This document shows positions 17,531-27,031 of a DNA stretch of 64,000 nucleotides, piece after piece. Source of the DNA: Streptomyces sp. RKAG290. GTDB taxonomy: Bacteria; Actinomycetota; Actinomycetes; Streptomycetales; Streptomycetaceae. Every line of letters starts with the position of its first letter. The first letter of the stretch is position 1. The position numbers and the translations under genes are program-made. The stretch covers positions 7,315,894-7,379,893 of the forward strand of contig NZ_JAJOZC010000001.1 in assembly GCF_023701695.1 (NCBI RefSeq), read 5' to 3'. A model generated the notes under the pieces. That model had not been told where the DNA came from and searched no databases. It saw only the letters and a program-made list of their open reading frames with translations.

Positions 17531-18031
17531 GTGAAAGTGTGTCGTGCAAGCAAAGCCGGACTCCTGGTCGCCGTAGCGGCGGCAGCCACTGTGCTGTCCC
17601 TCGCTCCGTCGGCGGCCGCCGCCGATCCGTCCTCGACCACGGTCCAGGCCACTCCCTCCTCGGCGACGACCGGGCAACTGGTGACCCTCGATGCGACGGT
17701 GACCTGCAGCTCGGACCCGAGCGGCGGCCTCGGCGTGTCCTTCTTCGACGGCCCGGACCTCCTCGCGACCGCACCCGTCTCCGCCGACGGACACTCCTCA
17801 CTGACCACCGGTTTCACGGCCACCGGAACCCACACGATCACCGCCGCCTACAACGGCGACGACGGTTGCGGCGCTTCGAGCGACACCACCACCGTCACCG
17901 TGTCCCAAGCCCCGGCCCCTCCGGCCGACAATCCGGGCTGCCTGCTGTGCGGGCTGATCGACTTTCACGTCGGGGACATCAAGAACCAGGTCATCGTCAA
18001 CAGCCACAATGTGACGAACATCGACAGGTAA
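17531..18031 (+). CDS. Secreted single Ig-like domain protein
   Basis: This encodes 166 residues. It carries a Sec signal peptide (MKVCRASKAGLLVAVAAAAT, cleavage near SAAAADPSS). One bacterial Ig-like domain follows (STTVQATPSSATTGQLVTLDATV through ATGTHTITAAYNGDDGCGAS), where paired cysteines (TCSS and DGCG) could form a disulphide. The tail has PGCLLCGLIDFHVGD and a polar end. There is no sorting signal, so it is probably released. AGGAGG at 17518-17523 supports GTG 17531. A very strong hairpin terminates it. Confidence 0.75.
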   Translation: MKVCRASKAGLLVAVAAAATVLSLAPSAAAADPSSTTVQATPSSATTGQLVTLDATVTCSSDPSGGLGVSFFDGPDLLATAPVSADGHSSLTTGFTATGTHTITAAYNGDDGCGASSDTTTVTVSQAPAPPADNPGCLLCGLIDFHVGDIKNQVIVNSHNVTNIDR

Positions 18032-18046
18032 GGCCGGCCTGCCGGC

Positions 18047-18104
18047 CGCTGGACGCGCGCGAGGGGTGCCACGGGCCCGTGGCACCCCTCGCGCGCGTCC
18101 AGCG
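18047..18104 (+). terminator. 58-base perfect palindrome after the secreted Ig-like gene
   Basis: A 29-base arm (CGCTGGACGCGCGCGAGG onward) is followed immediately by its exact complement with no unpaired centre. It starts 15 bases after the stop codon of the gene ending at 18031. As RNA it forms a long GC hairpin, a typical strong Streptomyces terminator, though this one is unusually long and perfect. Confidence 0.85.
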
Positions 18105-18250
18105 AGAGGTCCTGGGGTCCGCCTTCGAGCGAAACCTGCCCAGATCAGGAATGACGCGAGACTGCCCGCTGCGCGAGCGGCCGTCTTCAGGAGCGGTAGC
18201 TGTGCAGCTCGGACGGGCGCTCCGGTTCATCACACACCAGCAACAAGGTA

Positions 18251-18289
18251 TGAGAGTTGACTCTCACGCATTATGAGAGAACACTCTCA
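18251..18289. promoter_or_regulatory. Paired 16-base operators of the ArsR-type regulator
   Basis: TGAGAGTTGACTCTCA (18251-18266) and TGAGAGAACACTCTCA (18274-18289) are both palindromic, with centres 23 bases apart, about two helical turns. They end five bases before ATG 18294. This is the expected arrangement for autoregulation by a dimeric winged-helix repressor; binding is inferred. Confidence 0.75.
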
Positions 18290-18293
18290 CGCT

Positions 18294-18893
18294 ATGGAGC
18301 GTGGGAATCGCCTGGGCGATATCGAGATCACTGAACCGAAGGCCATGCGAGCGCTGGCGCACCCGGTGCGGCTGGCGATCCTCGAACGCCTGCAACGGCA
18401 CGGGGCCGCGACGGCGACGCAGTTGTCACCCGATGTCGGAGCCACCCCGTCCGTGACCAGTTGGCACCTGCGCCACCTGGCGGGCTTCGGGCTGGTCCGC
18501 GACGCCGAAGCCGGAGGGGATCGCCGGGAGCGGCGGTGGGAGGCGGTGGCGCGGGGTTTCCGGTTCGCGATGCCGGAGGACGATGAGGGCCGGTCCGCCG
18601 CGCGGGTGCTGTCCAGGGAGATGTTCGACCGTGCCGCCGGCCTGCCGCATCGGTGGGTTGCCGAGACCGAACCTGACCTCGATCAGGTGTGGCGCGGGCT
18701 CGCGGGGCTGGCGAACACCCGCGTAGTGGTGTCGCCCGAAGAACTCGCGGCCATCGAGGACGCGATCGAAGGCGTCCTCGCGCCCTACGTGACGCGCGAC
18801 CCGGCGCAGCGGCCGAGCGGCAGCCGTGACGTCAGGCTGCTGCGCTACGTCCTGCCGGAGGCCGCCGAGGAGCAGAAGAGCGACGGGATATGA
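18294..18893 (+). CDS. ArsR-family (winged helix) transcriptional regulator
   Basis: This encodes 199 residues. The DNA-binding domain reads ITEPKAMRALAHPVRLAILE, then RLQRHGAATATQLSPDVG and SVTSWHLRHLAGFGLV, the classic ArsR-type HTH with recognition helix SVTSWHLRHL. The C-terminal half (from about residue 90) is an effector or dimer domain without metal-binding Cys clusters, so a small-molecule signal is more likely. Translation couples to the MFS gene through ATGA at 18890. ATG 18273 is also in frame but would put an operator inside the coding region. ATG 18294 lacks a ribosome site and may be leaderless. Confidence 0.8.
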   Translation: MERGNRLGDIEITEPKAMRALAHPVRLAILERLQRHGAATATQLSPDVGATPSVTSWHLRHLAGFGLVRDAEAGGDRRERRWEAVARGFRFAMPEDDEGRSAARVLSREMFDRAAGLPHRWVAETEPDLDQVWRGLAGLANTRVVVSPEELAAIEDAIEGVLAPYVTRDPAQRPSGSRDVRLLRYVLPEAAEEQKSDGI

Positions 18894-20214
18894 GGAGTCA
18901 TCAGGAACGCGCATCCGACGCGTCCTTGTGGCGGAATCGTCGGTTCGTTCGCTTCTGGGCGGGGATGTCGGTCTCGCAGTTCGGCGACCGGATATCCGAA
19001 CTGGCCTTACCCCTGATCGCCGTGGCGTCGCTGCACGCCTCGGCCGGTCAAGTCGCATGCCTGACCGCGCTTGCCTGGGCCCCGAATCTCCTCGCCGTCG
19101 TGCTGGGAGCCTGGGTCGACCACCACACGCACAAGCGCCGCCTGATGGTCCTCGCCGATCTGATACGTGCGGGCGCCCTGCTCATCCTGCCGGCCGCATA
19201 CCTGTTGGGCGGCGTGACGCTTCTCGGGTTGTACGCCGTGGCACTGGTGACCGGCGCCGCGGCCGTGCTGTTCAACACCGCCTATCCGCCCTTCTTCGCC
19301 CACCTCGTGCCACGCTCGTCCTACGTCGACGCGAACAGCAAGCTCAGCGCCGGCCGGTCTGCCTCCCAGGTCGTCGGCCCCGCCGTCGGCGGTGCCCTCG
19401 TCCAGGCTCTGACAGCGCCCGTCGCCGTGATCGCCGACGCGCTGTCCTTCCTCGCCTCCGCCGCCCTGATCGGGCCGATCCGGGTCGACGAACCAGCCGT
19501 CGCCGCCGATGAGGCGGCAGGGCCTTCGCTGCTGCGGCGGGCCGGAGAGGGGCTGGTCTTCGTGGTACGTCACCCCGTACTGCGGGCGAGCCTCGGCTGC
19601 GCGACGACCCTCAACTTCTTCACCTTCATGTCGAGCACCGGTTTGACCGTCCTGTTCGCCGACCGGGTGCTCGGCCTTTCCGCAGGGGCCATCGGGCTGG
19701 CATTCGGAATCGGGTCAACCGGCGCTGTCGTGGGCGCGGTACTGGCCCCGAAGATCTCGCGACGGATCGGCGTGGGACGCAGCATCGCGGCAGGCGCCGT
19801 ACTGTTCCCGACCCCCTCGCGATAGCCGCCACCGCGAGCGGCCCCACATGGGCCTGCGCAGGAGCTCTGGGCGCGGCGGAGTTCCTCGCCGGAATCGGCG
19901 TGATGCTGTTCGACGTCAACCTCAACTCCCTGCAAGCCGCGGTGATACCGGATGGCATGCGCAGTCGAGTGGCCGGTGCCTACAGCACGGTGAACTACGG
20001 CATACGCCCGGTCGGTGCGCTCGTGGGTGGCGCGCTCGCCGACCTCATCGGGCTCAGGACCACCCTGATCACGACCGCCGTCGGAGGAGCGCTGTCGCTG
20101 CTCTGGCTGCTCCCTTCACCCATACCGCGCATCCGCTCCCTGGCTCCGGACAATCCACCGCCCGCCGCCGAAGGCGCCGGGCAGGGAGCCGACAGGTACC
20201 TCAACGACACATAG
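18890..20214 (+). CDS. MFS efflux transporter, EntS-like, with one-base frame break
   Basis: A 12-helix major facilitator pump paired with the ArsR regulator. It starts WRNRRFVRFWAGMSVSQFGD, carries the loop motif GAWVDHHTHKRRLMVLADL, and then KLSAGRSASQVVGPAVGG, as in the EntS/macrolide-exporter branch. The second half has ATTLNFFTFMSSTGLTVLFA and, after a change of frame, VMLFDVNLNSLQAAVIPDGM and TVNYGIRPVGALVGGALADL. Adding one C to the run 19812-19816 joins both parts (FPTPLAIAATA). Its substrate is unknown; it is likely a drug or metabolite sensed by the regulator. Confidence 0.82.
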
Positions 20215-20450
20215 GTGGGTCTCTCGGCCGCGAGTACCCCCAGGGCCTCAAGGGCCGCCGGCCGGGAGCGGTGCATGGGCCGGCCCCGGCCGGATGAGTC
20301 GCGGGCAGCCCGGCCCGGGGGTGGAACCAGTACGCCATCCCTCTTCACCCTGTCCTTGAACCCGGGCAGGCTCCAAGGGCTGTCCGGGCGACCAACTCCC
20401 GAGCGCCTCGATGGTAATTTGACCGGAATAGCGGGAGGGAGGGGGAACAG

Positions 20451-20891
20451 GTGGACGCTGCCCTGCGGTGTGCAGCTGTCGTGGCGCTGGGCGCGCTCGG
20501 GCGAAGCCAGGACTACCGTGACCGGGCGGCCGCCGGTCACAGCCTGGCGGGGTTCGCCGAGATGCCGGAGGCCGGCGGGCCGTTGCGGGAACTCGTACTC
20601 GACCGCGGCGACACCCTCGTCACCCGGCGGACCGCGGAGGCCTTGCTCCGGCGCAATGACAGGGCCGGGCTGACGATCGTCGCGTCCGCGCTGGCAGGCG
20701 CCGACGCGAATCACAGCGACTGGATCCACACCGCGGTCGATGACGTGTTCAGCGTCTTCTCCGAGGACCGGGACGTGGCGCTACGGCTCTGCGAGGAGAT
20801 GTCGCGGGACACCGACGGCCGCGTGGCTCTGGGCGCACGTCAGCTGCACGAGGCCCTGGCGGAGATCGACCCTGTTCTTCGCCCCGCATAG
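20451..20891 (+). CDS. HEAT-repeat-like protein
   Basis: This encodes 146 residues and is wholly helical. Repeating helix pairs (YRDRAAAGHSLAGFAEMPEA, VTRRTAEALLRRNDRAGL, ALRLCEEMSRDTDGRVALGA) fit a short HEAT or armadillo-like solenoid used for protein contacts. GTG 20451 has GGGAGGGAGGGGG shortly upstream. It ends 66 bases from the convergent MFS gene. The function is unknown. Confidence 0.6.
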   Translation: MDAALRCAAVVALGALGRSQDYRDRAAAGHSLAGFAEMPEAGGPLRELVLDRGDTLVTRRTAEALLRRNDRAGLTIVASALAGADANHSDWIHTAVDDVFSVFSEDRDVALRLCEEMSRDTDGRVALGARQLHEALAEIDPVLRPA

Positions 20892-20956
20892 CGCGGCCTC
20901 GACCGGGCTTTCCTGGCATACGGGCGTCATGGCGTCCTCAGGAGACGCCGGAGACC

Positions 20957-22347
20957 TCAGGTGACCGCTACCTCGTCCCCGCCCGGTACGGATGGCGTCG
21001 TGCCGGCCGCACGCACAGAGGAAACAGCTACCGCGCCGCCAGGTCCCTCCGTCGTGGGTGCGGTGAGCGATTCGACGTTCCGCATGTCGGGCACGGGCGT
21101 CTCGGCGGGCGTCAGCGGGGCGCGGCCCAGGCCGCGTATCGCCGGGATCGAGAGCATCACGGCGATGCACACGAGGCCCATGCCCGACGAGAAGAGCAGT
21201 ACGTGGTCGGCGCCGACGATTTCCGCCGCCGGGCCGGACAGGGCCCGGCCCAGTGGGATGACCATGATCGACCCGGCGACGTCGTACGCGGAGACACGGC
21301 TGAGGACGGCCAGCGGGATGTGGGTCTGCACGCTGGTCGCCCACATCACGCCCCAGAAGGCGAAACCGCAGCCCGCGATCATCCCGGTGACCGCCGCTAC
21401 GGGGAAGGACCAACCCAGTGCGGGGGCAAGCGGGTTGAGGGAGAAGAAGAACATCGCGCAGGCCCCCGCCACCAGTGGCCGCCGGGGCCGGACCCGCATA
21501 CCGAGGAGGCCGCCGACGATGGTGCCGGCGCCGTCGGCGGACGCGATCCAGCCGAAGCCGCCCGCCCCGTGCTGCTCGGTCAGGAGCGCTGCGCCCAGGG
21601 GCAGGGACGGGCCGAAGACGAACAGGCCGTACACCGCCCACACCGCGATGACCCCCACAGCCAGGATCGGGAACGGAACTCCTGCCATCCGGTGGCCAGG
21701 CGCTGCCAGATCGGGTCGTTTCCCTCGTCCCGGGCCGTGCTGAGCTTCCGCAGGGGCAGGAGGCCCAGTGCGCTGAGGGCGTACGCGGCCGCGATCGCGA
21801 GGTAGGAGCCCGCCACGTCCCAGTAGGCGACCAGCAGTCCGGCGAGGCCGGGGCCGATCAATGTGCTGATCGCCTCGGAGACACGCAGCAGCGCGTTGGC
21901 GCGCTGGATGTCCTCGGCGACCTGGGGGATCATGCTCGCCAGTCCCGGCTGGAACATGGCGGTCGCCGCCCCACTCAGGGCCATCAGTGCCATGATCTGC
22001 CAGAGGCGAACGTCGGTGGTCACCAGGAGTGCGGCCAGGGCGAGCATCGCCACCATGCGTACGGCGTCGGCCCCGACCATCATCACCTGCGGGCTGAACT
22101 TGTCGGCGAGCACGCCGCCGAACAGGACCAGCAGGGCGATCGGCGCCATCCACGCGGCGAGCGCGTAACCCACGCCTCCGGCGCCGTAGCCGGCGCCGAG
22201 CACGGCGGTGGTGAGGGAGACCATCAGCATGCCGTCGGCCAGCAACGAGGTGCTGCGTGCCGTGAAGAAGAGCCGGAAGCGGTGGGAGCTCCACGGGCTC
22301 GGGAGGGCGTCCGGCTTCGGCTGTTCGGTGGAGTCGTCTTGGGTCAT
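20957..22347 (-). CDS. MFS exporter, last gene of the second cluster operon (one-base frame break)
   Basis: A predicted exporter of the cluster product. The N-terminal half reads SHRFRLFFTARSTSLLADGM, GGVLADKFSPQVMMVGADAV and QVAEDIQRANALLRVSEAIS, the DHA3-like branch. The C-terminal half, in another frame, reads AVYGLFVFGPSLPLGAALL, MIAGCGFAFWGVMWATSVQ and SRVSAYDVAGSIMVIPLG. Adding one base to the run 21652-21656 joins them (SWLWGVIAVW). The tail after residue about 420 is a disordered Thr/Ala-rich region. ATG 22347 begins one base after the stop of the condensation protein, so the two are translationally coupled. Confidence 0.82.
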
Positions 22348-22348
22348 G

Positions 22349-24174
22349 TCACATCGTCCGGTCGCGACCGGTCCCTTCCATGAGAATGTTCCGGCTGAGC
22401 CACGCCGAGGTGAGGTCGGTCCGGGCCGGCGGGTCCTGGACGATCACGTACCGCTGCGGGGCCAGCCGCCCGGGGTTGCCGGAGAGCGTCCGCATCAGCG
22501 CGGAGTGGGCCTGCGCGGGTGTCAGCGGTGCGTCGCCGGATGCGATGAACGCCGTGAGTGTCCGGGAGTCCGGGTCGTGGGCGCTCGTATCGGTGCTGTC
22601 CGCAGCTTGCGCGGCTACGTGCACGGGCAGGCCGCCGAGCGCCGCCGCCAGGCCGTCCGCCACAGCTGACGGTGAGACCCAGCAGCCGTCCACCCGGTGC
22701 CAGCCGGCGGGACGGGTGGCAGGCCGCACGCCCGTGATCCCGGTGAGTGCGTCGAGCGGTACGTCCGCCTCGGCGGACGCCTCCAGGAGCTGTACGAGAC
22801 CGGTCAGGAAGCCCTCGGCCTCCGCGCTCGGGAAGAGCTGTGCGTCCGTCCACAGGCTGAGGTGGAGCAGGGGAGCGATGGTGTGGACGAAGCTGAGGAG
22901 GCGGGTCGGCAGGACCTGCTCCGGTCCCCAGTCCAGTTCGAGATCGGGTGCCTGGGTCCTTTGGGCGACGACGGGCGCGAAGGTCGCGGACAGCGAGCTG
23001 ATGTCGTTGAACACGACATCGCGCGCGAAGTGGCTGCCGCGCTCGGACGTGACGGACCCGATCATCTCCCACAGTGCCAGGGAGTCGAACTGGCTGTGCC
23101 GGTAGGCGTTCAGACCCGCGCCCCACGCCTTGCGGAGCAGCGCGTCGAACGAGGGGACCTGGACGTCGAGGAAGAGCAGGGCGTCCTGCGAGAGGGTGGT
23201 GACCGACCGGGCGAGACGGGTGGCGAACCGGTTCGATGTCGGTACGGCGGCCACACACGAGGTCTGGCCCGCCCGGTGGGCGACGAGCACGCACCACGCC
23301 GACAGCAGCACGGTGGACGGCAGCGCGCCGGTGCGCTCCGCAGTCCGGGCCAGCGCCCGGCCGCCTCTGAGCGAGCGGAGTGTGAGTCGGCGCTGCACGC
23401 TCTCGGATCCCACCGCACGCGGTTCGGCGAACATCGCCTGGGGTCCCGTGCGCAGGACCCGTTCCCAGTACCGCAGGGACTCCTCGGACTTGCGCCTGCC
23501 GGTCGGGGTGGCCTCCTCGGCGGCGAGACCCAGCGGGGTGAACGCCGAGACGGGAGGCAGGGGATCGCCCGCCAGCAGTGCCAGCCACTCCTCGCGCAGC
23601 ACGGCGAGGGCGCTGCCGTCGGTCGCCGCATGACTGGCCGCCAGGGCGACGAAGCGCAGGGCGCCGTCGAAGCCGAGGAGGGTGATCCGCAGCGGGAAGT
23701 CGCGGTCGAGGTGGAACCGTTCGGCACGGGCGTCCTGCGCCACCTGCTCGGCGTACTGCGCCGGTTCGCCGGTGAAGTCCGTGTGGTCGGTGACGGTGAC
23801 GGTGAACGAGCCTTCGGCGGCTACCTCCTGTTCCCGGTGCGTGGTGCCGGGGGAGCGGGGGAACGTCGTACGGAGAGCATCGTGGCGCACCGCCAGGCAG
23901 CGCAGTGCGTCGATTGCCGCGTCGACAGTGGTGCCGGGGGGCGCGGGCCACACGTCGTGGATGTTGATCTGCACCGGCTCGTCCCGCAGGATGCAGCGGA
24001 TCATGTTGGCCTGGCCCATGGTGAGCGGACCGTGGCCCCTCTCGCCGCCCGCGTAGGCGACGGTCAGGGTGCGGGTGCTCGACGACGGCCGTACGGAGGA
24101 GGCGACCGCCGTCACCGGCGTGCCGTCCGAGCGGCCCGGCGCGTCCTGGGGGCGGTGGCCGGTGGGTGGTTCAT
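22349..24174 (-). CDS. Free-standing NRPS condensation-domain protein with a vestigial adenylation tail
   Basis: Condensation domains join two carrier-bound acyl groups. The catalytic motif is LAASHAATDGSAL (H-x-x-x-D-G kept; the first His of HH is Ser). Other C-domain landmarks are LTMGQANMIRC, CLAVRHDALRTTF, STVLLSAWCVLVAHRAG and LSQDALLFLDVQ. After about residue 480 a 120-residue tail (VSPSAVADGLAAALGGLPV to RYVIVQDPPARTDLTSAWLS) resembles the small lid of adenylation domains without its catalytic Lys. ATG 24174 has GAAAGG upstream; using it needs one extra base in the run 24148-24152. It is paralogous to the protein at 30826. Confidence 0.8.
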
Positions 24175-24201
24175 GTGATGCCTTTCGCTCGCGGGGGCGG
24201 G

Positions 24202-25527
24202 TCAGAGGGACGCGGCCGGTGAGGCCGCTGTCGGCCCGGTGCGGCGGGCGGTGCGGGTCAGCGGCTCCCACGCGTCGATCAGCAGCGCGAAGTCGTCCAT
24301 GTCCGCGCGGGCGCGGTCGATGAGGCTGCCGCGACGGGTCGCGAACAGGTCGGCTGCGGCGGTGTAGCGGCCGCCCAGCGAGCGGTAGCAGCGGTCCAGC
24401 ACGTCCAGGCGCTCGGAGTTCACCGCCGGGTCCAGCGCGGTGGCCTCCCGGACGTGGTCGGCGACGGCCGGGGCGCGGACGTGTCCGTCGGCGTCGAGGA
24501 GCGTGTCACCTGCTGCGCGCATCCGGGTGTACACGGCGTCCAGGTAGGGCGTGGACAGCAGGAACTTCGCCAGCCGCAACTGGTAGGCGAGGAAGCCGCT
24601 CTCCGAACGCCGTTCTCCCGTGTGGTAGTTGATGATGTGCCGGTTGTGCAGGACACCGGGAAGCCTGGCGTTCTGCGCCAGGTGGATGAGGAAGTAGTCG
24701 CTGCCGATGGTGTCGAGGGCGGGCGGCAGCGGCACCCGGCGGTACACCTCGCGGTCGAAGGCGATGTTGCACATGTCCACCTGCGTCGCGGCGACGAGCG
24801 TCAGGGTGGTGAGGTCGGCGGTGTACGGGGTGGTCCCGGCGCCCCGGAACGAGCTCTCGACGAGGCTGCGGCGCCAGATCTCCGGCTGGCCGGAGGGTAT
24901 CGAGAGGCCGATGACCTCGTGGTAGACGGCTGGATCGAGCCGGCGGATCTCCTCGACGTCCACGGACATCTCGCCGACGAACGAGCCGCCGACCAGGGAC
25001 ACCGGCCGGTGCGCGTACGCCGGGTCCAGCCGGCGCTTCGACACCAGGCCCGCCGCTTCGGACGCGGGCAGGCCCAGCGACTCCAGTTCGTGGTGCAGCG
25101 GGAAGACCGGGGCGCCGTCCGCCGACTGGTAGCGGCTGTCGGAGTCCCGCCGGTGGGTGGAGGAGCAGCCCAGGGCCTCCGCGATCAGGAACGCGCGGTT
25201 GGTGCAGGCTCCGTAGGACACGCCCTGCGGCAGCAGCAGGGCGAGCACCTTCTCCGGCCGGGCGACTCCGGAGCGGCTGATGACCTCCCGCAGCAGGGAA
25301 CGCTGGGCGTCCTCGTCCATGTGGTGGACGCTCACGCCGGGCTCGGGGGTCAGCGCCTCGACCGCCTTGCGGTGCACGGCGCGCGCCGGGGCGTCGGCGG
25401 AGTCCAGGATCAGCAGCCGGACTTCGGCCCCGAAGGCACGGGCGCCGTGCGCCGCCTCTTCGGCGACGGCGGCGATCGTCGCCTCGCAGGCGCGGTCGGT
25501 GGGAAGGGTCAGGCAGATGCGGCGCAC
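24202..25527 (-). CDS. DUF6271 family protein, possible GT-A-type glycosyltransferase
   Basis: This encodes 441 residues. It begins MRRICLTLPTDRACEATIAA and includes LLILDSADAP, HHMDEDAQRSLLREVI, LPQGVSYGACTNRAFLIAEA and the D128-S-D130 motif in THRRDSDSRYQ. I recall this pattern as DUF6271, found in actinomycete biosynthetic loci. The strand order and Asp-x-Asp resemble the nucleotide-sugar and metal site of GT-A glycosyltransferases; this role is inference. GTG 25527 overlaps the PhyH gene by 19 bases, so they are one operon. Confidence 0.7.
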   Translation of the reverse strand: MRRICLTLPTDRACEATIAAVAEEAAHGARAFGAEVRLLILDSADAPARAVHRKAVEALTPEPGVSVHHMDEDAQRSLLREVISRSGVARPEKVLALLLPQGVSYGACTNRAFLIAEALGCSSTHRRDSDSRYQSADGAPVFPLHHELESLGLPASEAAGLVSKRRLDPAYAHRPVSLVGGSFVGEMSVDVEEIRRLDPAVYHEVIGLSIPSGQPEIWRRSLVESSFRGAGTTPYTADLTTLTLVAATQVDMCNIAFDREVYRRVPLPPALDTIGSDYFLIHLAQNARLPGVLHNRHIINYHTGERRSESGFLAYQLRLAKFLLSTPYLDAVYTRMRAAGDTLLDADGHVRAPAVADHVREATALDPAVNSERLDVLDRCYRSLGGRYTAAADLFATRRGSLIDRARADMDDFALLIDAWEPLTRTARRTGPTAASPAASL

Positions 25528-26645
25528 GAGGACGCTTCGCTCCGTTCACCGTCGGCCGCGGAGGAGTCCGCCGTGGTGCTGGCGCCGTCCACCGCGGTGC
25601 GGTCGTCCTCGGCGTCCTGCCACGAGGCCAGCCCGAGAAGACGGCTGCCCAGCGGGGTGAGTTCGGCGGTGGGGTACCGCTTGGACTCGTGCAGCACGGG
25701 ATCGCCGACGAGGGTGCGGTTCCAGCGCGGGGTGCGCAGGTGCCGCCAGGACTCGACCCGGGACTGCCGCAGCCGGGAGTGCTCCTCCAGGGCGGGCATC
25801 ATCGACAGGTACTGGACGGCCCGCACCCCGTCCGAGGAGATGTTGCGCGCCACGCCGTGGGCGAGGAGGCCGTTCCAGATGAGCAGGTCGCCGGGGTGCA
25901 GCTCGGGCCGGACGACCGGCAGTTCGGTCCGGTCGATGGCAGGGCGCAGCGGGTCGCGGTCGGCGCTCTGGCCGATCCGCCACTCCTCGAACTGCCTGAA
26001 CAGTTCTGGACAGCACTGGAATCCGCCCGTCTCCGGCCGGGTGTCGTTCAGCGCGATGATGCCCTGCACGCGCTGCGGCGGGACGCCGAGCGTGGTGTCG
26101 ATGTCCCAGTGCAGCTCGATGTCGAAGCCGCGGTCCGTGGGTTCGATCAGGGCACGGTCGCGGTTGCGGACGTTGGGCGGATTGAGGTTCAGCCGGTCCA
26201 GCGTCACCCACAGCTCCTCGCAGTCCCACACGTCGACGAAGGCGTCGTACACGCGCTGGGCCTGGCGGTTGTCCCAGAGCAGTTGGTGGTGGTACGCCTC
26301 GACGAAGCCGTAGACGTGCAGTTGCTGGTCGAGTTCGGAGCGGAAGGGCCGGTCCTCGTACCAGCTTTCGGGGCGGTCGGGGTCGAGCCCCTGGAACTCC
26401 CAGGTGAAGTCCATCAGTTGACGCGCTGTCGCCGGTGGGACCGCCTCGCGGACGATGACGTACCCGTACGTCTGCCAGTGTGCGAAGTCCTCCTCGGACA
26501 GCACCCGGAGCGGGCGGCTCTTCTTCAGCTCCCGCAGGGTGCTCTGCGCGAGGTAGGCCTCGCCGTCCGCGCTGAAGTACGGGACGTCCGTCGCCGCCCG
26601 GTGCAGACGGGGGCGTCGCCGAGGGCGGGGAACGGGGGGCGTCAT
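25509..26645 (-). CDS. PhyH-type Fe(II)/2-oxoglutarate dioxygenase
   Basis: This encodes 378 residues and is predicted to hydroxylate an amino acid or a carrier-bound intermediate. The iron triad is readable: H179 and D181 in IELHWDIDTTLG, and H263 in NGLLAHGVARN, with R275 (GVRAVQYLS) or R267 as the 2-oxoglutarate anchor. The opening LSEEDFAHWQTYGYVIVREA is the standard PhyH start. A 60-residue acidic Ser/Ala tail follows the core. ATG 26645 has GGAAGGGA upstream. It is the first gene of the second minus operon and faces the ligase gene at 27032. Confidence 0.85.
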   Translation of the reverse strand: MTPPVPRPRRRPRLHRAATDVPYFSADGEAYLAQSTLRELKKSRPLRVLSEEDFAHWQTYGYVIVREAVPPATARQLMDFTWEFQGLDPDRPESWYEDRPFRSELDQQLHVYGFVEAYHHQLLWDNRQAQRVYDAFVDVWDCEELWVTLDRLNLNPPNVRNRDRALIEPTDRGFDIELHWDIDTTLGVPPQRVQGIIALNDTRPETGGFQCCPELFRQFEEWRIGQSADRDPLRPAIDRTELPVVRPELHPGDLLIWNGLLAHGVARNISSDGVRAVQYLSMMPALEEHSRLRQSRVESWRHLRTPRWNRTLVGDPVLHESKRYPTAELTPLGSRLLGLASWQDAEDDRTAVDGASTTADSSAADGERSEASSCAASA

Positions 26646-26821
26646 GGGGTCCCTTCCAGCGGAAGTCGGTGGGCGCCACGGGAGGTGCGGCAGGTGTGCG
26701 GCCCGGCCGCGGGTGCGGACGACGGGCAGCACGGGGTGGCCCTCGGCGGAGCGACGGCGGCAGGCTGCGTGGACGGACGACGGCTGCGGGGCGGAGGAGG
26801 ACGTCCACGTCGCTGAGCAGA

Positions 26822-26837
26822 ATTGGTCCAGACCTGC
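26822..26837. promoter_or_regulatory. dre-like operator 1 (ATTGGTCCAGACCTGC)
   Basis: It matches the published DasR consensus ACTGGTCTAGACCACT at the core TGGTC-AGACC. It lies in the -35/-10 spacer zone of the minus operon starting at 26645. DasR is a GntR-family global regulator responding to glucosamine-6-phosphate; binding here is inferred. Confidence 0.5.
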
Positions 26838-26937
26838 CCCGCTGTCAAGTCGCGGCCTCGGTATGGGGGCAGATGCCGCACCGGGCTGCCAGGTGTACCT
26901 CGAAGCGCCGTAGGGGCAAGCGCCGTTGACGAACTTC

Positions 26938-26953
26938 TTTGGTCTAGACAACT
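26938..26953. promoter_or_regulatory. dre-like operator 2 (TTTGGTCTAGACAACT)
   Basis: This has 13 of 16 matches to the DasR consensus. The right half contains the proposed -35 TAGACA of the plus operon, 86 bases before ATG 27032, so an occupied site would block RNA polymerase. Confidence 0.55.
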
Positions 26954-27031
26954 CCTCGGCTGCTGGCCTAAGGTCCCACTGCGTGGCTGCGGCCCCCATC
27001 TGTTCGATCACCCCAGAGGGAGCGGTTTCCC

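Larger units (their letters stand above)
26646..27031. promoter_or_regulatory. Divergent promoter region of two cluster operons
   Basis: 386 bases separate the PhyH and ligase starts. For the minus unit a TTGACA -35 (complement of 26843-26848) lies 6 bases from the operator-like site at 26822-26837. For the plus unit, TAGACA (26945-26950), an 18-base spacer and TAAGGT (26969-26974) form a plausible promoter. TTGACG at 26926-26931 is an alternative -35. The rest shows nothing else. Confidence 0.5.
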
